DNA of 64,000 bases from Paenibacillus agricola (GTDB taxonomy: Bacteria; Bacillota; Bacilli; Paenibacillales; NBRC-103111): positions 186,001-250,000 of the forward strand of contig NZ_JAAOIW010000008.1 of assembly GCF_011440305.1 (NCBI RefSeq), given 5' to 3'. Below the pieces are notes generated by a model. That model made no database searches and was not told where the DNA came from. It worked only from the letters and a program-made list of their open reading frames with translations. Positions 51,872-60,593 of this stretch are shown in pieces. The stretch's first letter is position 1. Each line of letters begins with the position of its first letter. The translations under genes were made by a program, and so were the position numbers.

Positions 51872-53275
51872 TTAGTCATCAGAAGCCGGTTCAATCAAAC
51901 GATGTTTGTACCAGCTTTCTCCGCGAAAACGCCACAAGAAGATAGCGCCTCGCACCCCCCATTCACAATTCATAGCCACCCATACGCCTATAATCCCAAA
52001 TTGAAGAACAATACCCAAAATGTAACCCAGGATAACCCGAAATAACCACATGGACAGCATGGAAGTGACAGATGTAAATTTCGAGTCGCCCGCGGCCCTA
52101 AGCGCCGATGGCATAAGAAAACTGATTGGCCAAAGCGGTATTTGGACGATTGCTGTGATCAGTATAATCACGAAAATATCATTCACAATTTCAGCAGGAG
52201 GATGAAACAAACTGACAATCGGCAGGAATAAAGGGATAATGATCAATCCCATCAGTAATAAGGAAAAGGACGACAGCCAGAGAAACGATGTCGTGAATTT
52301 TCTGGCATCCTTAACATTTCGCCTCCCCATACATTGGCCTACCACTGTTACCGTAGTCTGGGACAAGGCGATGGAGGGAACCAGGAACAGGGCAGCGAGC
52401 GATGAACCGATGGCATTGGTCGCCATCGCGTAAGTGCCAAGGCTGACAATGAACACCTGGGTTAACATTTTCCCACCATTAAAAAACATCTGCTCCGCTG
52501 CAAATGGAATCCCGATAAACAGAATCTTTTTGAGCATTGAAAAATTCAAAACAAACATATCCCTAATTCGTAAATACAGGGTGGTATCCATCTTCGCCAA
52601 ATAGATCAACGCGAAGACTGCAGCCGAATATCTGGATATATTCACAGCGATGGTCATGCCAAGCACACCCATCTCCAAAAAGTTGACAAACAGAATGTTT
52701 AAAACAACGTAAGAGAGGTTCATGATTAAGGAAAGAGTTAGCGATGCCCGAGTATTCCCTATCCCTCTCATCGCGCCACAAATCGACTCCACGATGGCAA
52801 AACCAATATAGGATATGCTGCTTCCGATCAGATAAGTTTTGGCATGGGCAAAGACATCCGATGTAGCCGTCCCAAACAATAAATTCAAAGTAGGGCTATA
52901 AAACACGACCATAAACAAACTGATACAGCATGCCAACATAGAAACCAAGGAAATGGAGCTGGCAGCGGCTTTGGAAACCATATGGTCGTTGCCGCTTCCT
53001 TTATATTGTGCTATCACAACTGTTCCCCCGGTCGAAACGGCGACAAATACACTGATCAGAAAAATATTCAGCGTATCGATCATACTTACTGCACTGACCG
53101 CTGCTACACCCGATGAACTGATCATGGCTATGTTCAATAAGTTAAGACAAACTAAGAATGCCTGATCGATTAGAATAGGTATAAATAGAGCAATGATTTG
53201 ACGATAATCGATAGACTCTCCGGAAAAATACTTTTCCAAAAAAAATTGTTTCCTGACCCTAAAATTCAGTTGCAT
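51872..53275 (-). CDS. MATE-family multidrug/Na+ antiporter
   Basis: A 467-residue protein with twelve membrane helices in two six-helix bundles. MATE features include LFIPILIDQAFLVCLNLLNIAMIS in helix 1 and VSTGGTVVIAQYKGSGN in the first cytoplasmic loop. The second bundle repeats these as GIPFAAEQMFFNGGKM and TVTVVGQCMGRRN. It should export organic cations or drugs, energised by Na+ or H+. The gene is divergent from the aldo/keto reductase. The ATG has no strong ribosome binding site, so the start is moderately supported. Confidence 0.93.
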   Translation of the reverse strand: MQLNFRVRKQFFLEKYFSGESIDYRQIIALFIPILIDQAFLVCLNLLNIAMISSSGVAAVSAVSMIDTLNIFLISVFVAVSTGGTVVIAQYKGSGNDHMVSKAAASSISLVSMLACCISLFMVVFYSPTLNLLFGTATSDVFAHAKTYLIGSSISYIGFAIVESICGAMRGIGNTRASLTLSLIMNLSYVVLNILFVNFLEMGVLGMTIAVNISRYSAAVFALIYLAKMDTTLYLRIRDMFVLNFSMLKKILFIGIPFAAEQMFFNGGKMLTQVFIVSLGTYAMATNAIGSSLAALFLVPSIALSQTTVTVVGQCMGRRNVKDARKFTTSFLWLSSFSLLLMGLIIIPLFLPIVSLFHPPAEIVNDIFVIILITAIVQIPLWPISFLMPSALRAAGDSKFTSVTSMLSMWLFRVILGYILGIVLQFGIIGVWVAMNCEWGVRGAIFLWRFRGESWYKHRLIEPASDD

Positions 53276-53663
53276 ATCGTCACATTCTTTTTTTTGAATT
53301 TAAAAAACTCTTCAATGAGAAGAGCTTTGCTTGTTACTTTAAACGGAGTGTGCCGATTGGAATTGAAAGCGCATTACTTCTTTTTGATAGATACTATCAC
53401 CAAGGATAAAGTCTGTCAATACGCTGGTAACCTGCTCCGCAGAGCCCAGTATACGGTTAACGATATTCGGTTTCGTTGCGATCCGAAGCAGACTTGAAAA
53501 TCAATGTGCTTGTGTGTCACAATCAATAAGGGAGATACATAATATCCATGTGACGTTTACATAGATCTGGTCAGCTAGCGCGGAAGAAAAGGTCGAACCA
53601 TTTCTCTGTATGTGACGAACCCATCGCAATAAGTTACCCCATTAGAATGAGGAGGACAAAATC
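53276..53663. other. Intergenic region between MATE and aldo/keto reductase genes
   Basis: 388 bases with divergent genes on both sides. A 99-codon open frame (53198-53497, plus) overlaps the MATE gene and has no ribosome binding site or recognisable motif. I see no RNA structure, repeat or operator that I could name; promoters of both genes should lie here. Confidence 0.4.
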
Positions 53664-54581
53664 ATGAGAACAATGAAGCTTGGAAGCAGCACATTAGAGG
53701 TGCCGATCATTGCAGTGGGCTGTATGCGTATTAAATCGCTGGACAAGGTCAAGGCTGAGCACTTTGTCCAAACGGCATTGGAAGAAGGTGTGAATTTCTT
53801 CGAGCATGCGGATATTTACGGGGGTGGAACGTGTGAGGAAATATTCTCAGATGCCATCCATATGAACGAAAATATTCGTGAAAAGATCATCCTGCAATCC
53901 AAGTGTGGCATTGGGAAGGGGATGTTCGACTTTTCTAAAGAACATATTTTAGAGTCGGTGGACGGCAGCTTGAAGCGGCTAAAAACCGATTATCTGGACA
54001 TTCTGCTCCTGCACCGCCCGGATGCGCTGGTAGAGCCGGACGAGGTGGCAGAGGCTTTCAATATACTTGAAAGCTCAGGAAAAGTGCGTCATTTCGGCGT
54101 TTCCAATCAGAATCCGATGCAAATACAGTTGCTGAAGAAGTCGGTCAAGCAGCCGTTTGTTGCAAACCAACTGCAATTAAGCATCACTAATGCCAACATG
54201 ATCTCCCAAGGAATTAATGTGAATATGGAAAATGACCACGCGGTGAACCGGGATGGCAGTATACTTGATTATTGCAGACTGAACGATATCACCGTTCAGC
54301 CTTGGTCACCTTTCCAATACGGATTCTTTGAAGGCGTTTTCCTCGGAAGCGACAAGTTCCCGGAATTGAATCAGAAGATCGATGAAATCGCGGAGAAATA
54401 TGAAGTTAGCAACACGACCATCGCTATCGCATGGCTTTTGCGCCATCCCGCACACATGCAACCGATCATCGGTACGATGAATACAGACCGTTTAAAGGAT
54501 TGCTGTAAAGCAAGCGATATTTATCTGACGCGCGAAGAATGGTATGCCATCTATCGTGCGGCAGGTAATGTGCTTCCGTAA
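53664..54581 (+). CDS. Aldo/keto reductase, YdhF-like
   Basis: A 305-residue NADPH-dependent reductase on a TIM barrel. The catalytic residues fit FFEHADIYGGG (Asp, Tyr), QSKCG (Lys) and LLHRPD (His). The C-terminal RHPAHMQPIIGTMNTDRL is the coenzyme-binding region. The YdhF branch keeps HADIYGGG and the end YAIYRAAGN. Substrate unknown; a small aldehyde or methylglyoxal is plausible. GAGGAGG lies 9 bases upstream of the start. Confidence 0.93.
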   Translation: MRTMKLGSSTLEVPIIAVGCMRIKSLDKVKAEHFVQTALEEGVNFFEHADIYGGGTCEEIFSDAIHMNENIREKIILQSKCGIGKGMFDFSKEHILESVDGSLKRLKTDYLDILLLHRPDALVEPDEVAEAFNILESSGKVRHFGVSNQNPMQIQLLKKSVKQPFVANQLQLSITNANMISQGINVNMENDHAVNRDGSILDYCRLNDITVQPWSPFQYGFFEGVFLGSDKFPELNQKIDEIAEKYEVSNTTIAIAWLLRHPAHMQPIIGTMNTDRLKDCCKASDIYLTREEWYAIYRAAGNVLP

Positions 54582-54674
54582 ACTCGTGAATGGGATGTTA
54601 CCTCAGTAAGAACGAGCGCGAATAGTAAGTTTGATTGCTGGGATACTAGATGGGACAGGAGGTGATTTCTTAAC

Positions 54675-54821
54675 ATGGATGTTACCAAGCCGAATTCTCC
54701 CAAAAGTCCGGATTTTAAGGAAAATAAATTTATTGAAGAAGAGGCTGTGTTGCAAGCTGATAAAGCTGCAAAACGACCACCGAGTATAAATGGAATTCCA
54801 AAGCAAAATAATCCGCAATAG
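54675..54821 (+). CDS. Small 48-residue protein, unknown
   Basis: Starts at ATG 54675 with a perfect AGGAGGTGA (54657-54665) 9 bases upstream, and ends with TAG at 54821. The sequence is hydrophilic and lacks a membrane helix: MDVTKPNSPKSPDFKENKF at the start, an acidic EEEAVLQADKAAKRPP middle, and a polar end. It is proline-, lysine- and glutamate-rich and probably flexible. No family recognised. It follows the aldo/keto reductase by 93 bases in the same direction, possibly on the same transcript. The next signal downstream is the first hairpin repeat at 54980. Confidence 0.6.
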   Translation: MDVTKPNSPKSPDFKENKFIEEEAVLQADKAAKRPPSINGIPKQNNPQ

Positions 54822-54979
54822 TGAATGTAATCTACCAAGGAACACTGATCTATATTCAAAACGTTGATAAAGTGAAGTAAAGGGTAAGAATCTACCCTCT
54901 TGGCTAGCCCGAGAATGAGCACAACGTCCCTTTAGTGACTAGCAAGAACTGTTTCGCCTCAGCGGTAATACTGTGTAAC

Positions 54980-55049
54980 GCAAAAAGGAGCCTTGCCATC
55001 GAACTTTGATGGCAAGGCTCCTTTCGTTTTTGTGGATTTGCAGTATGGA
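54980..55049. repeat. Hairpin repeat, copy 1 (upstream of catalase), terminator-like
   Basis: A 17-bp inverted repeat (AAAGGAGCCTTGCCATC at left, its complement ending GGCTCCTTT at right), then CG and a TGTGGATTTGCAGT tail. A related unit with the same order of blocks lies at 57058-57126. The hairpin may terminate the small-protein transcript. It lies in the 327 bases between 54822 and 55148; besides this repeat I see the catalase leader and nothing else. Confidence 0.75.
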
Positions 55050-55148
55050 GACGAACCGGCCCATCTACTAATAATCGATGACATGAGAATATTTCTATGC
55101 AAATTGTGGAAATATAAAATATTCCAAAAATTAAAGGAGGCAACAAAC

Positions 55149-56822
55149 TTGCACGAACAAGTAACAAATGGAAACGATAAGCTGGATCCAACTATACTCA
55201 GTACGCCTATTCACGATGCGGAAAGCTCGGCCGACCAAGAAGTGGCCTCGGGGAAGGAAGATTCCATACTGACGAATCGTCAGGGGCACCCGATCGACAA
55301 TAATCAAAGCATGCGTACGGTAGGAAGCCGCGGTCCGACCACTCTCGAAAATTATGACTTTATCGAAAAGATCACGCATTTTGACCGAGAGCGTATACCT
55401 GAACGTGTTGTTCATGCACGGGGCGCTGGGGCTCACGGATATTTTGAGACATACGGGAAGGTCGGCGATGAGCCAGTTTCGAAATATACCCGTGCCCGCT
55501 TATTTCAAGAGAAGGGCAAGCAAACTCCTGTATTCGTACGTTTCTCAACTGTCATCCACGGTAAAGATTCGCCAGAGACACTGAGGGACCCTAGAGGCTT
55601 CGCCGTTAAATTTTATACAGAGGACGGCAACTGGGATCTCGTCGGCAATAACTTGAAGGTTTTTTTCATCCGGGATGCCATCAAGTTTCCAGACTTTATT
55701 CACGCTTTCAAGCCTGATCCTGTTACGAACATTCAAGACGGAGAGCGTATTTTCGACTTTATTATGCATACCCCTGAATCTTTATTGACAATCACCTTCC
55801 TGTTTTCACCTTGGGGGATTCCTGCCAATTATCGGCAAATGCAGGGCTCTGGAGTCAATACCTACAAATGGGTTAACTCGCAAGGGGAAGCCGTTCTAGT
55901 CAAGTATCATTGGGAACCTAAGCAAGGGATCAAAAACTTAACCCAACAGGAAGCCGATCAAATACAAGGGAAAAACTTTAATCATGCCACTCAAGATTTG
56001 TACCAAGCCATCGAATCGGGTAATTATCCGGAGTGGGAGCTTTGTATCCAAATGATGAGTGATGATGAACATCCCGAGCTTGATTATGACCCCTTGGATG
56101 ACACGAAACTATGGCCCCCAGATAAATTCCCTTTTCTCCCAGTAGGACGCATGGTGCTGAATCGGAATCCGGAAAATTATTTTGCAGAGGTGGAGCAAGC
56201 ATCATTTGGAACTGGAGTGCTTGTTGATGGGCTTGATTTCTCGGATGACAAAATGCTGCAAGGACGAACATTTTCTTATTCAGACACCCAGAGATATCGG
56301 GTAGGACCAAATTATTTGCAGCTGCCAATCAATGCTCCGAAGAAGCATGTGGCCACTAACCAGCGCGATGGACAAATGACTTATCAGGTTGGTGGGGCAC
56401 CAGGGCAGAATCCTCATGTTAATTACGAGCCCTCTTCATTAGGCGGTCTGAAGGAAGCTGCGCGGACGGGTAAAGAGTACACGCCGTGGGTAGAAGGCAA
56501 CCTGACGCGTCAAACCATCGAACGAACGAACGATTACAAATATGCTGGGGAGCGATACCGGGAATTTGAGGATTGGGAACGCGACGACCTCATTAACAAT
56601 CTCGTTAATACTTTGCGAACATGCAGTCCACACATTCAACAAACCATGACGGAATTGTTCTCAAAATGCGATCCCGATTACGGCCGCAGGGTTGCTGAGG
56701 GTTTGGCATCAGCAGGTCGAGCTAATGCCGACACCGAATTCGGTGGACCCTTGGGTTCAAGCCACACAGCTGAAGCTGTTACTGAAGCAGAACGGACAGG
56801 CCATCCGGCCGATCCTTATTAA
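55149..56822 (+). CDS. Monofunctional haem catalase
   Basis: A 557-residue catalase that dismutates hydrogen peroxide. The N-terminal extension ends near [16 protein letters not shown]; the distal histidine is in [12 protein letters not shown], the distal asparagine in [11 protein letters not shown], and the proximal haem-ligand tyrosine in [15 protein letters not shown]. The frame opens at ATG 54993 inside the hairpin repeat, but TTG 55149 has AAAGGAGG exactly 8 bases upstream and gives a family-like N-terminus ([13 protein letters not shown]). The extra C-terminal 60 residues fit the KatX/large-KatA-like kind. Bracketed by two copies of a hairpin repeat. Confidence 0.95.
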   Translation: MHEQVTNGNDKLDPTILSTPIHDAESSADQEVASGKEDSILTNRQGHPIDNNQSMRTVGSRGPTTLENYDFIEKITHFDRERIPERVVHARGAGAHGYFETYGKVGDEPVSKYTRARLFQEKGKQTPVFVRFSTVIHGKDSPETLRDPRGFAVKFYTEDGNWDLVGNNLKVFFIRDAIKFPDFIHAFKPDPVTNIQDGERIFDFIMHTPESLLTITFLFSPWGIPANYRQMQGSGVNTYKWVNSQGEAVLVKYHWEPKQGIKNLTQQEADQIQGKNFNHATQDLYQAIESGNYPEWELCIQMMSDDEHPELDYDPLDDTKLWPPDKFPFLPVGRMVLNRNPENYFAEVEQASFGTGVLVDGLDFSDDKMLQGRTFSYSDTQRYRVGPNYLQLPINAPKKHVATNQRDGQMTYQVGGAPGQNPHVNYEPSSLGGLKEAARTGKEYTPWVEGNLTRQTIERTNDYKYAGERYREFEDWERDDLINNLVNTLRTCSPHIQQTMTELFSKCDPDYGRRVAEGLASAGRANADTEFGGPLGSSHTAEAVTEAERTGHPADPY

Positions 56823-56911
56823 GGGCCCTAAGAGTCTATAAAAAACAGGATATAAACCAAGCCGCTTTACAGATCCAAACTCGCCCAAAATGCAACAGCC
56901 GTGTAAAACCA

Positions 56912-56947
56912 CTTTCCCATCAACGGCTTAAGCCCTTGATGGGAAAG
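56912..56947 (+). terminator. Hairpin after catalase, possible terminator
   Basis: CTTTCCCATCAA (56912-56923) pairs with TTGATGGGAAAG (56936-56947); the loop holds the palindrome GGCTTAAGCC. No T-run follows. It is about 90 bases after the catalase stop. Confidence 0.55.
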
Positions 56948-57057
56948 GGATTACGGGCTACTTCCCATGAATACGTCCATAATCGGTAAATTTCACTGCG
57001 TTTCCCGGATATCCCAAATCTATATTAAAGTATACACAGCTTATTAGCTGATTAAAT

Positions 57058-57126
57058 GCAAAAAGGAGCCCGCCACCGTACTTCAATGGCAAAGCTCCTT
57101 TTCGTTGTTGTGGATTTGCAGTGTAG
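57058..57126. repeat. Hairpin repeat, copy 2 (downstream of catalase)
   Basis: Same block order as copy 1: GCAAAAAGGAGCC, GCCA, TGGCA, GCTCCTTTTCGTTG, then TGTGGATTTGCAGTGTAG. The hairpin arms are degenerate here. Roughly three quarters of positions appear shared by eye. It may also serve as a weak terminator for the minus-strand gene that ends at 57197. Confidence 0.7.
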
Positions 57127-57196
57127 TAAATCTACAATTCATCGCCGCGTGCTGGTTCGGATGTATGAGGAGGCAGCCAGCATGACGAAAATAAAT

Positions 57197-57958
57197 TCAA
57201 GTCAGACCATTCTTTATATTCGGAAAGGACTCATGAAGTTCTATTGTGTCCTTCAATTGCCTATATAGTGCTGGTGCGCTCTCTCGAGTTTTCGTAGGCA
57301 CTGCATTTGCTGGAAAAGGTACAGCAACATACTTGTTATCCGTTTTGATCATTCTTGTTCCTACAATGTCTCTGGCTGTTGATCCCACAAGTATTATGAG
57401 GTCAGGTTTAAGTAGTTTAACCTCTTCTTCGAGTAACTTTCGATTTCTTGTTGTATCTCTATTTCCATTCTTATTACCCATTCGAAAACTATCAACCACG
57501 TAAGATTGTTTGGCTATTTCCAGCGTAATGCCAAGTTCACGTTTAATTCGGTGATATGTATCGAGGCGTCCCCAGTATCGCTTCATTTGAGCATCATAAT
57601 ACTTATCATCCTTTATTAACCAAAAACAAGATAATACGGTCATACTAAGAATATTAGCTTTTTGTAGTGAGCCCTCAAAAACAAACATATACTTTGCCTT
57701 TCCAGAAGTAACGACATCCGGGCCAATAAAGGGAAGATCAATGCTTCTTGCAGCTCCTTTTAAATCCGCTATTTCAGGAGACGGGCTTTCACATCTACTT
57801 AGATAGGCAGATTGATAATGATTAAAAAAATGGGCAAGGTAAGCTAAATCACTTATCTTATTGATATCAGAAATTATATTTCGTTTTGCATTTTGTAATA
57901 GCTCCTCTGGATATACACCATAGCTTGAATGAATTTCAGCAAGTTTTTGAGCAAGCAT
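57197..57958 (-). CDS. Uracil-DNA-glycosylase-fold protein
   Basis: A 253-residue protein. The C-terminal two thirds look like the UDG superfamily: a substrate-pocket strand FVFEG, a middle segment with VVDSFRMGNKNGNRDTTRN, and LLKPDLIILVGSTARDIVG followed by VAVPFPANAV where UDGs have the leucine/minor-groove loop. The canonical active-site motifs (GQDPYH or GEAPG, and HPS) are absent, so it is a divergent member, perhaps with another base specificity or no glycosylase activity. ATG 57958 has GGGGG 9 bases upstream; TTG 57973 is earlier but unsupported. Single gene, convergent with catalase. Confidence 0.55.
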   Translation of the reverse strand: MLAQKLAEIHSSYGVYPEELLQNAKRNIISDINKISDLAYLAHFFNHYQSAYLSRCESPSPEIADLKGAARSIDLPFIGPDVVTSGKAKYMFVFEGSLQKANILSMTVLSCFWLIKDDKYYDAQMKRYWGRLDTYHRIKRELGITLEIAKQSYVVDSFRMGNKNGNRDTTRNRKLLEEEVKLLKPDLIILVGSTARDIVGTRMIKTDNKYVAVPFPANAVPTKTRESAPALYRQLKDTIELHESFPNIKNGLT

Positions 57959-58124
57959 ACTTGGATCCCCCAATCAGCATTTCACCTGCGAAGATAAATT
58001 AATCTTGGTAATTGTCGCAAGACTTCTTATCATTATATTTATGGTGTATATAAATAATTACGTTATGATGCGAACACGGTTCAGAAAAACGTAATCGTGG
58101 CATGGCAAGCCACAATATGGCTAG

Positions 58125-58136
58125 GAATATATTCCC
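58125..58136. promoter_or_regulatory. Palindrome upstream of the amino acid ABC operon
   Basis: GGAATATATTCC is a perfect 12-bp palindrome 86-97 bases before the start of the binding-protein gene; GTGGC/GCCAC (58098 and on) forms a small hairpin just before it. It may be an operator, for example for a CymR- or other dimeric regulator. Confidence 0.35.
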
Positions 58137-58221
58137 ATTAGATGTTGTTGCTAACATTCGATATATTTAAGAGTATATGTTTTGGAACTAAACAAACTAA
58201 ATGACAACAGGAGTGAACAAG

Positions 58222-59004
58222 ATGAAGAAACACATTTTGCCCCTTATAGTAATTATGCTAACAGGACTCATTGCGCTAGCAGGGTGCGGCACCAGTAAGA
58301 ATCCGACTAGTACAGATCCGGCAGTTGCCTCCGGGGGAAACAAAAAGGTACTGATTATGGGCACTTCCCCCGATTATCCGCCATACGAAAGTGTAGATGC
58401 CAAGAATAACGGCGAAATCGTTGGCTTTGATATCGATATAGCAAAAGCAGTTTCCGCCAAAATGGGATATGAGTTACAGATTCAAAGCATGGACTTCAAT
58501 GGCTTGATCGCCGCCCTGCAGTCGAAACGGGTTGATTTTGTCATGTCAGGCATGTCTATAACCGAGGAACGGAAACCAAGTGTAGATTTCTCCGATGTTT
58601 ATTTTGTAGCGAAAAATACGATTGTATCCAAGAGCGATAAAGAATACAAGACGTTGGATGAAATCAGCAACAAACGAATTGGCGTACAGCTGGGGTCTAC
58701 GCAAGAGCAGGTCGTTGTGGATTTAAAAGAAGCCCAGATCAAAAAATTAAACCGTATTCCCGAGCTGATCCAGGAATTAAAGTCCAACCGCATTGACGCC
58801 GCCATTATTGAAGATGCGGTGGTTCAGGGTTATGCGAAGAGCAATTCCGATCTGAAATTTCAGGTGATTGCCACAGATAAAGAAGAGGGTTATGCCGTAG
58901 CTTTTCCAAAAGGATCCACATTGGTCAATGACTTCAATAAAGCACTTAAAGAACTGGAAGATGACGGCAAGAAAGAAGAACTGATCAAGAAATGGTTTGA
59001 GTAA
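58222..59004 (+). CDS. Polar amino acid-binding lipoprotein (family 3 SBP)
   Basis: A 260-residue lipoprotein: signal peptide ending in the lipobox ALAGC, then the family-3 fold with VLIMGTSPDYPPYESVD, VGFDIDIAKAV and FVMSGMSITEERK, the latter typical of glutamine, arginine or cystine-binding proteins. It gives its ligand to the permease encoded 14 bases downstream. ATG 58222 has CAGGAGTG about 8 bases upstream; the frame opens at 58201 with ATG but without a good site. Confidence 0.94.
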   Translation: MKKHILPLIVIMLTGLIALAGCGTSKNPTSTDPAVASGGNKKVLIMGTSPDYPPYESVDAKNNGEIVGFDIDIAKAVSAKMGYELQIQSMDFNGLIAALQSKRVDFVMSGMSITEERKPSVDFSDVYFVAKNTIVSKSDKEYKTLDEISNKRIGVQLGSTQEQVVVDLKEAQIKKLNRIPELIQELKSNRIDAAIIEDAVVQGYAKSNSDLKFQVIATDKEEGYAVAFPKGSTLVNDFNKALKELEDDGKKEELIKKWFE

Positions 59005-59018
59005 GGGATGGTTAAACG

Positions 59019-59678
59019 ATGAATTTAGATTTTAGTGTTCTGAACGGATATATTCCCTATGTAATGAAGGGCACAGCCATTACGCTATTGTTTACGTTGG
59101 TATCTGCGCTTTTTGGTTTTATATGGGGAACTATTCTCTCCCTGTTCAAGATTTCCAATATAGGTCCGCTCAGGTGGTTTGCTACCGTATACACTTCGAT
59201 CTTTCGAGGAACACCGCTGCTGCTTCAACTATTGTTGATTTATTATGCGATACCCCAATTATTTCAATATGATATTTCGCCGCTGATGGCCGCGGGGTTA
59301 GCTTTTGGCCTTAACTCAGCCGCTTACTTATCGGAAACGATCCGCGCTGGCATCCAATCCGTTGACCGAGGGCAGCATGAAGCCGCGATGTCCTTAGGGA
59401 TTCCTTATAAGACCATGATGATCAGCATTATTTTGCCGCAGGCGGTCAAAAATATTTTGCCGGCGCTCGTGAATGAATGCATATCGCTGCTTAAGGAATC
59501 TTCACTGGTTTCGGTCATTGGTGTGGAGGATCTGATGCGCCGCGCAAATGTGGTGGGGGCGGATACGTTCAAATATTTCGAACCGTTGGTTTTTGTCGCT
59601 GTTATTTATTATGTTTTGGTGCTTATTCTATCGACGGTCGCCCGAGTTCTTGAAAGGAGGCTGCGCCGCAGTGATTAA
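59019..59678 (+). CDS. Polar amino acid ABC transporter permease
   Basis: A 219-residue HisM/GlnP-type permease with five helices. N-terminal GYIPYVMKGTAITLLFTLVSA, FRGTPLLLQLLLIYYAIP (a hallmark of this family), and the EAA loop HEAAMSLGIPYKTMMISIILPQA. It forms a homodimeric channel with the binding protein and ATPase. Its stop overlaps the ATPase start by 8 bases. Confidence 0.95.
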   Translation: MNLDFSVLNGYIPYVMKGTAITLLFTLVSALFGFIWGTILSLFKISNIGPLRWFATVYTSIFRGTPLLLQLLLIYYAIPQLFQYDISPLMAAGLAFGLNSAAYLSETIRAGIQSVDRGQHEAAMSLGIPYKTMMISIILPQAVKNILPALVNECISLLKESSLVSVIGVEDLMRRANVVGADTFKYFEPLVFVAVIYYVLVLILSTVARVLERRLRRSD

Positions 59679-60393
59679 AGTTAACCATCTGTCCAAGTCC
59701 TTCGGGAAGCAGCAGGTTCTTCATGATATTACTACGACTATTACCCAAGGTGAGGTTGTAGCGGTTATCGGTCCTTCCGGCTCAGGTAAATCGACATTTC
59801 TTCGATGCTTGAACTTGTTAGAGTCTCCAACAGCAGGCACGATCACGATTAACGGGAAAAATATCACGGAGCCGAAAACCAATATTGCTCAGGTACGACA
59901 GGGGATTGGAATGGTATTCCAGCATTTTTATTTGTTCCCTCATATGAGTGTTATGGACAATATATGCTTTGCACCCATGAAAGTAAAGGGTTGGTCCAGG
60001 GAGCAGGCAAGGCGTAAAGCTGTGGAGCTTTTGGAGCGTGTCGGGCTTGTGGATAAAGCGGAAGCCTACCCTTCGAAACTTTCAGGTGGACAAAAACAGC
60101 GGGTGGCTATCGTGCGAAGTCTTGCGATGGAGCCCGATATTATGCTGTTCGATGAGCCTACCTCAGCGCTCGACCCTGAAATGGTTAAGGAAGTGCTGGA
60201 TGTCATACGAAGCCTGGCTCAAACGGGAATGACCATGATCATTGTGACTCATGAAATGAGGTTTGCCCAGGAAGCAGCCAATACTATCTACTTTCTGGAA
60301 AACGGCCGTCTCGTTGAGAAGGCGAACCCGCAACAATTTTTCAGCGGGCCCCAGAATGAACGTGCCCGGAGGTTTCTGGAAAAGGTGCTTTAA
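59671..60393 (+). CDS. Polar amino acid ABC transporter ATPase (GlnQ/TcyC-like)
   Basis: A 240-residue ATPase with Walker A GPSGSGKST, Q-loop MVFQHFYLFPHM, signature LSGGQKQR, Walker B MLFDEPTSALDPE and H-loop VTHEMRFA. The GTG start at 59671 overlaps the permease stop, with AAAGGAGG 10 bases upstream. A longer frame upstream (from 59548) is out of step with the permease and is not used. It powers import of glutamine, cystine or a similar amino acid. Confidence 0.95.
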   Translation: MIKVNHLSKSFGKQQVLHDITTTITQGEVVAVIGPSGSGKSTFLRCLNLLESPTAGTITINGKNITEPKTNIAQVRQGIGMVFQHFYLFPHMSVMDNICFAPMKVKGWSREQARRKAVELLERVGLVDKAEAYPSKLSGGQKQRVAIVRSLAMEPDIMLFDEPTSALDPEMVKEVLDVIRSLAQTGMTMIIVTHEMRFAQEAANTIYFLENGRLVEKANPQQFFSGPQNERARRFLEKVL

Positions 60394-60435
60394 GGAATAA
60401 ACACGAAAAAAGACTTGTCCCATGCTACAGTGCTC

Positions 60436-60466
60436 AAAAAACCTAGCGATCCCCCGCTAGGTTTTT
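60436..60466. terminator. Bidirectional terminator
   Basis: CCTAGCG (60442-60448) pairs with CGCTAGG (60455-60461), flanked by six A and five T. It lies between the convergent amino acid ABC and sulfonate-type ABC operons. Confidence 0.9.
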
Positions 60467-60593
60467 CTTCTTGCATTTCAATATCCATATCAAGATACTT
60501 TCGTTTATTCTTCATACCCGAAATGATCCCGATACCCTCGAGTGCGCCTTTCATAAACCGGGATGGTCCTATCCGCCGCGGCGAACCTCCCGC

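Noticed and set aside
53198-53497. 99-codon frame between MATE and aldo/keto reductase genes
   Set aside because: It overlaps the MATE start, lacks a ribosome binding site and shows no family motif.
54993-55148. N-terminal 52-residue extension of catalase from ATG 54993
   Set aside because: The ATG lies within the hairpin repeat, and AAAGGAGG sits at the right spacing for TTG 55149, which gives a normal catalase start.
54980-57126. Catalase region as an insertion sequence or integron-like element
   Set aside because: There is no transposase, no terminal inverted repeat pair and no target-site duplication; the flanking repeats are direct and hairpin-like.
58020-58200. T-box or SAM riboswitch before the amino acid ABC operon
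   Set aside because: There is no T-box sequence, no long stem I with specifier loop and no terminator before the gene; only a palindrome and a small hairpin were found.
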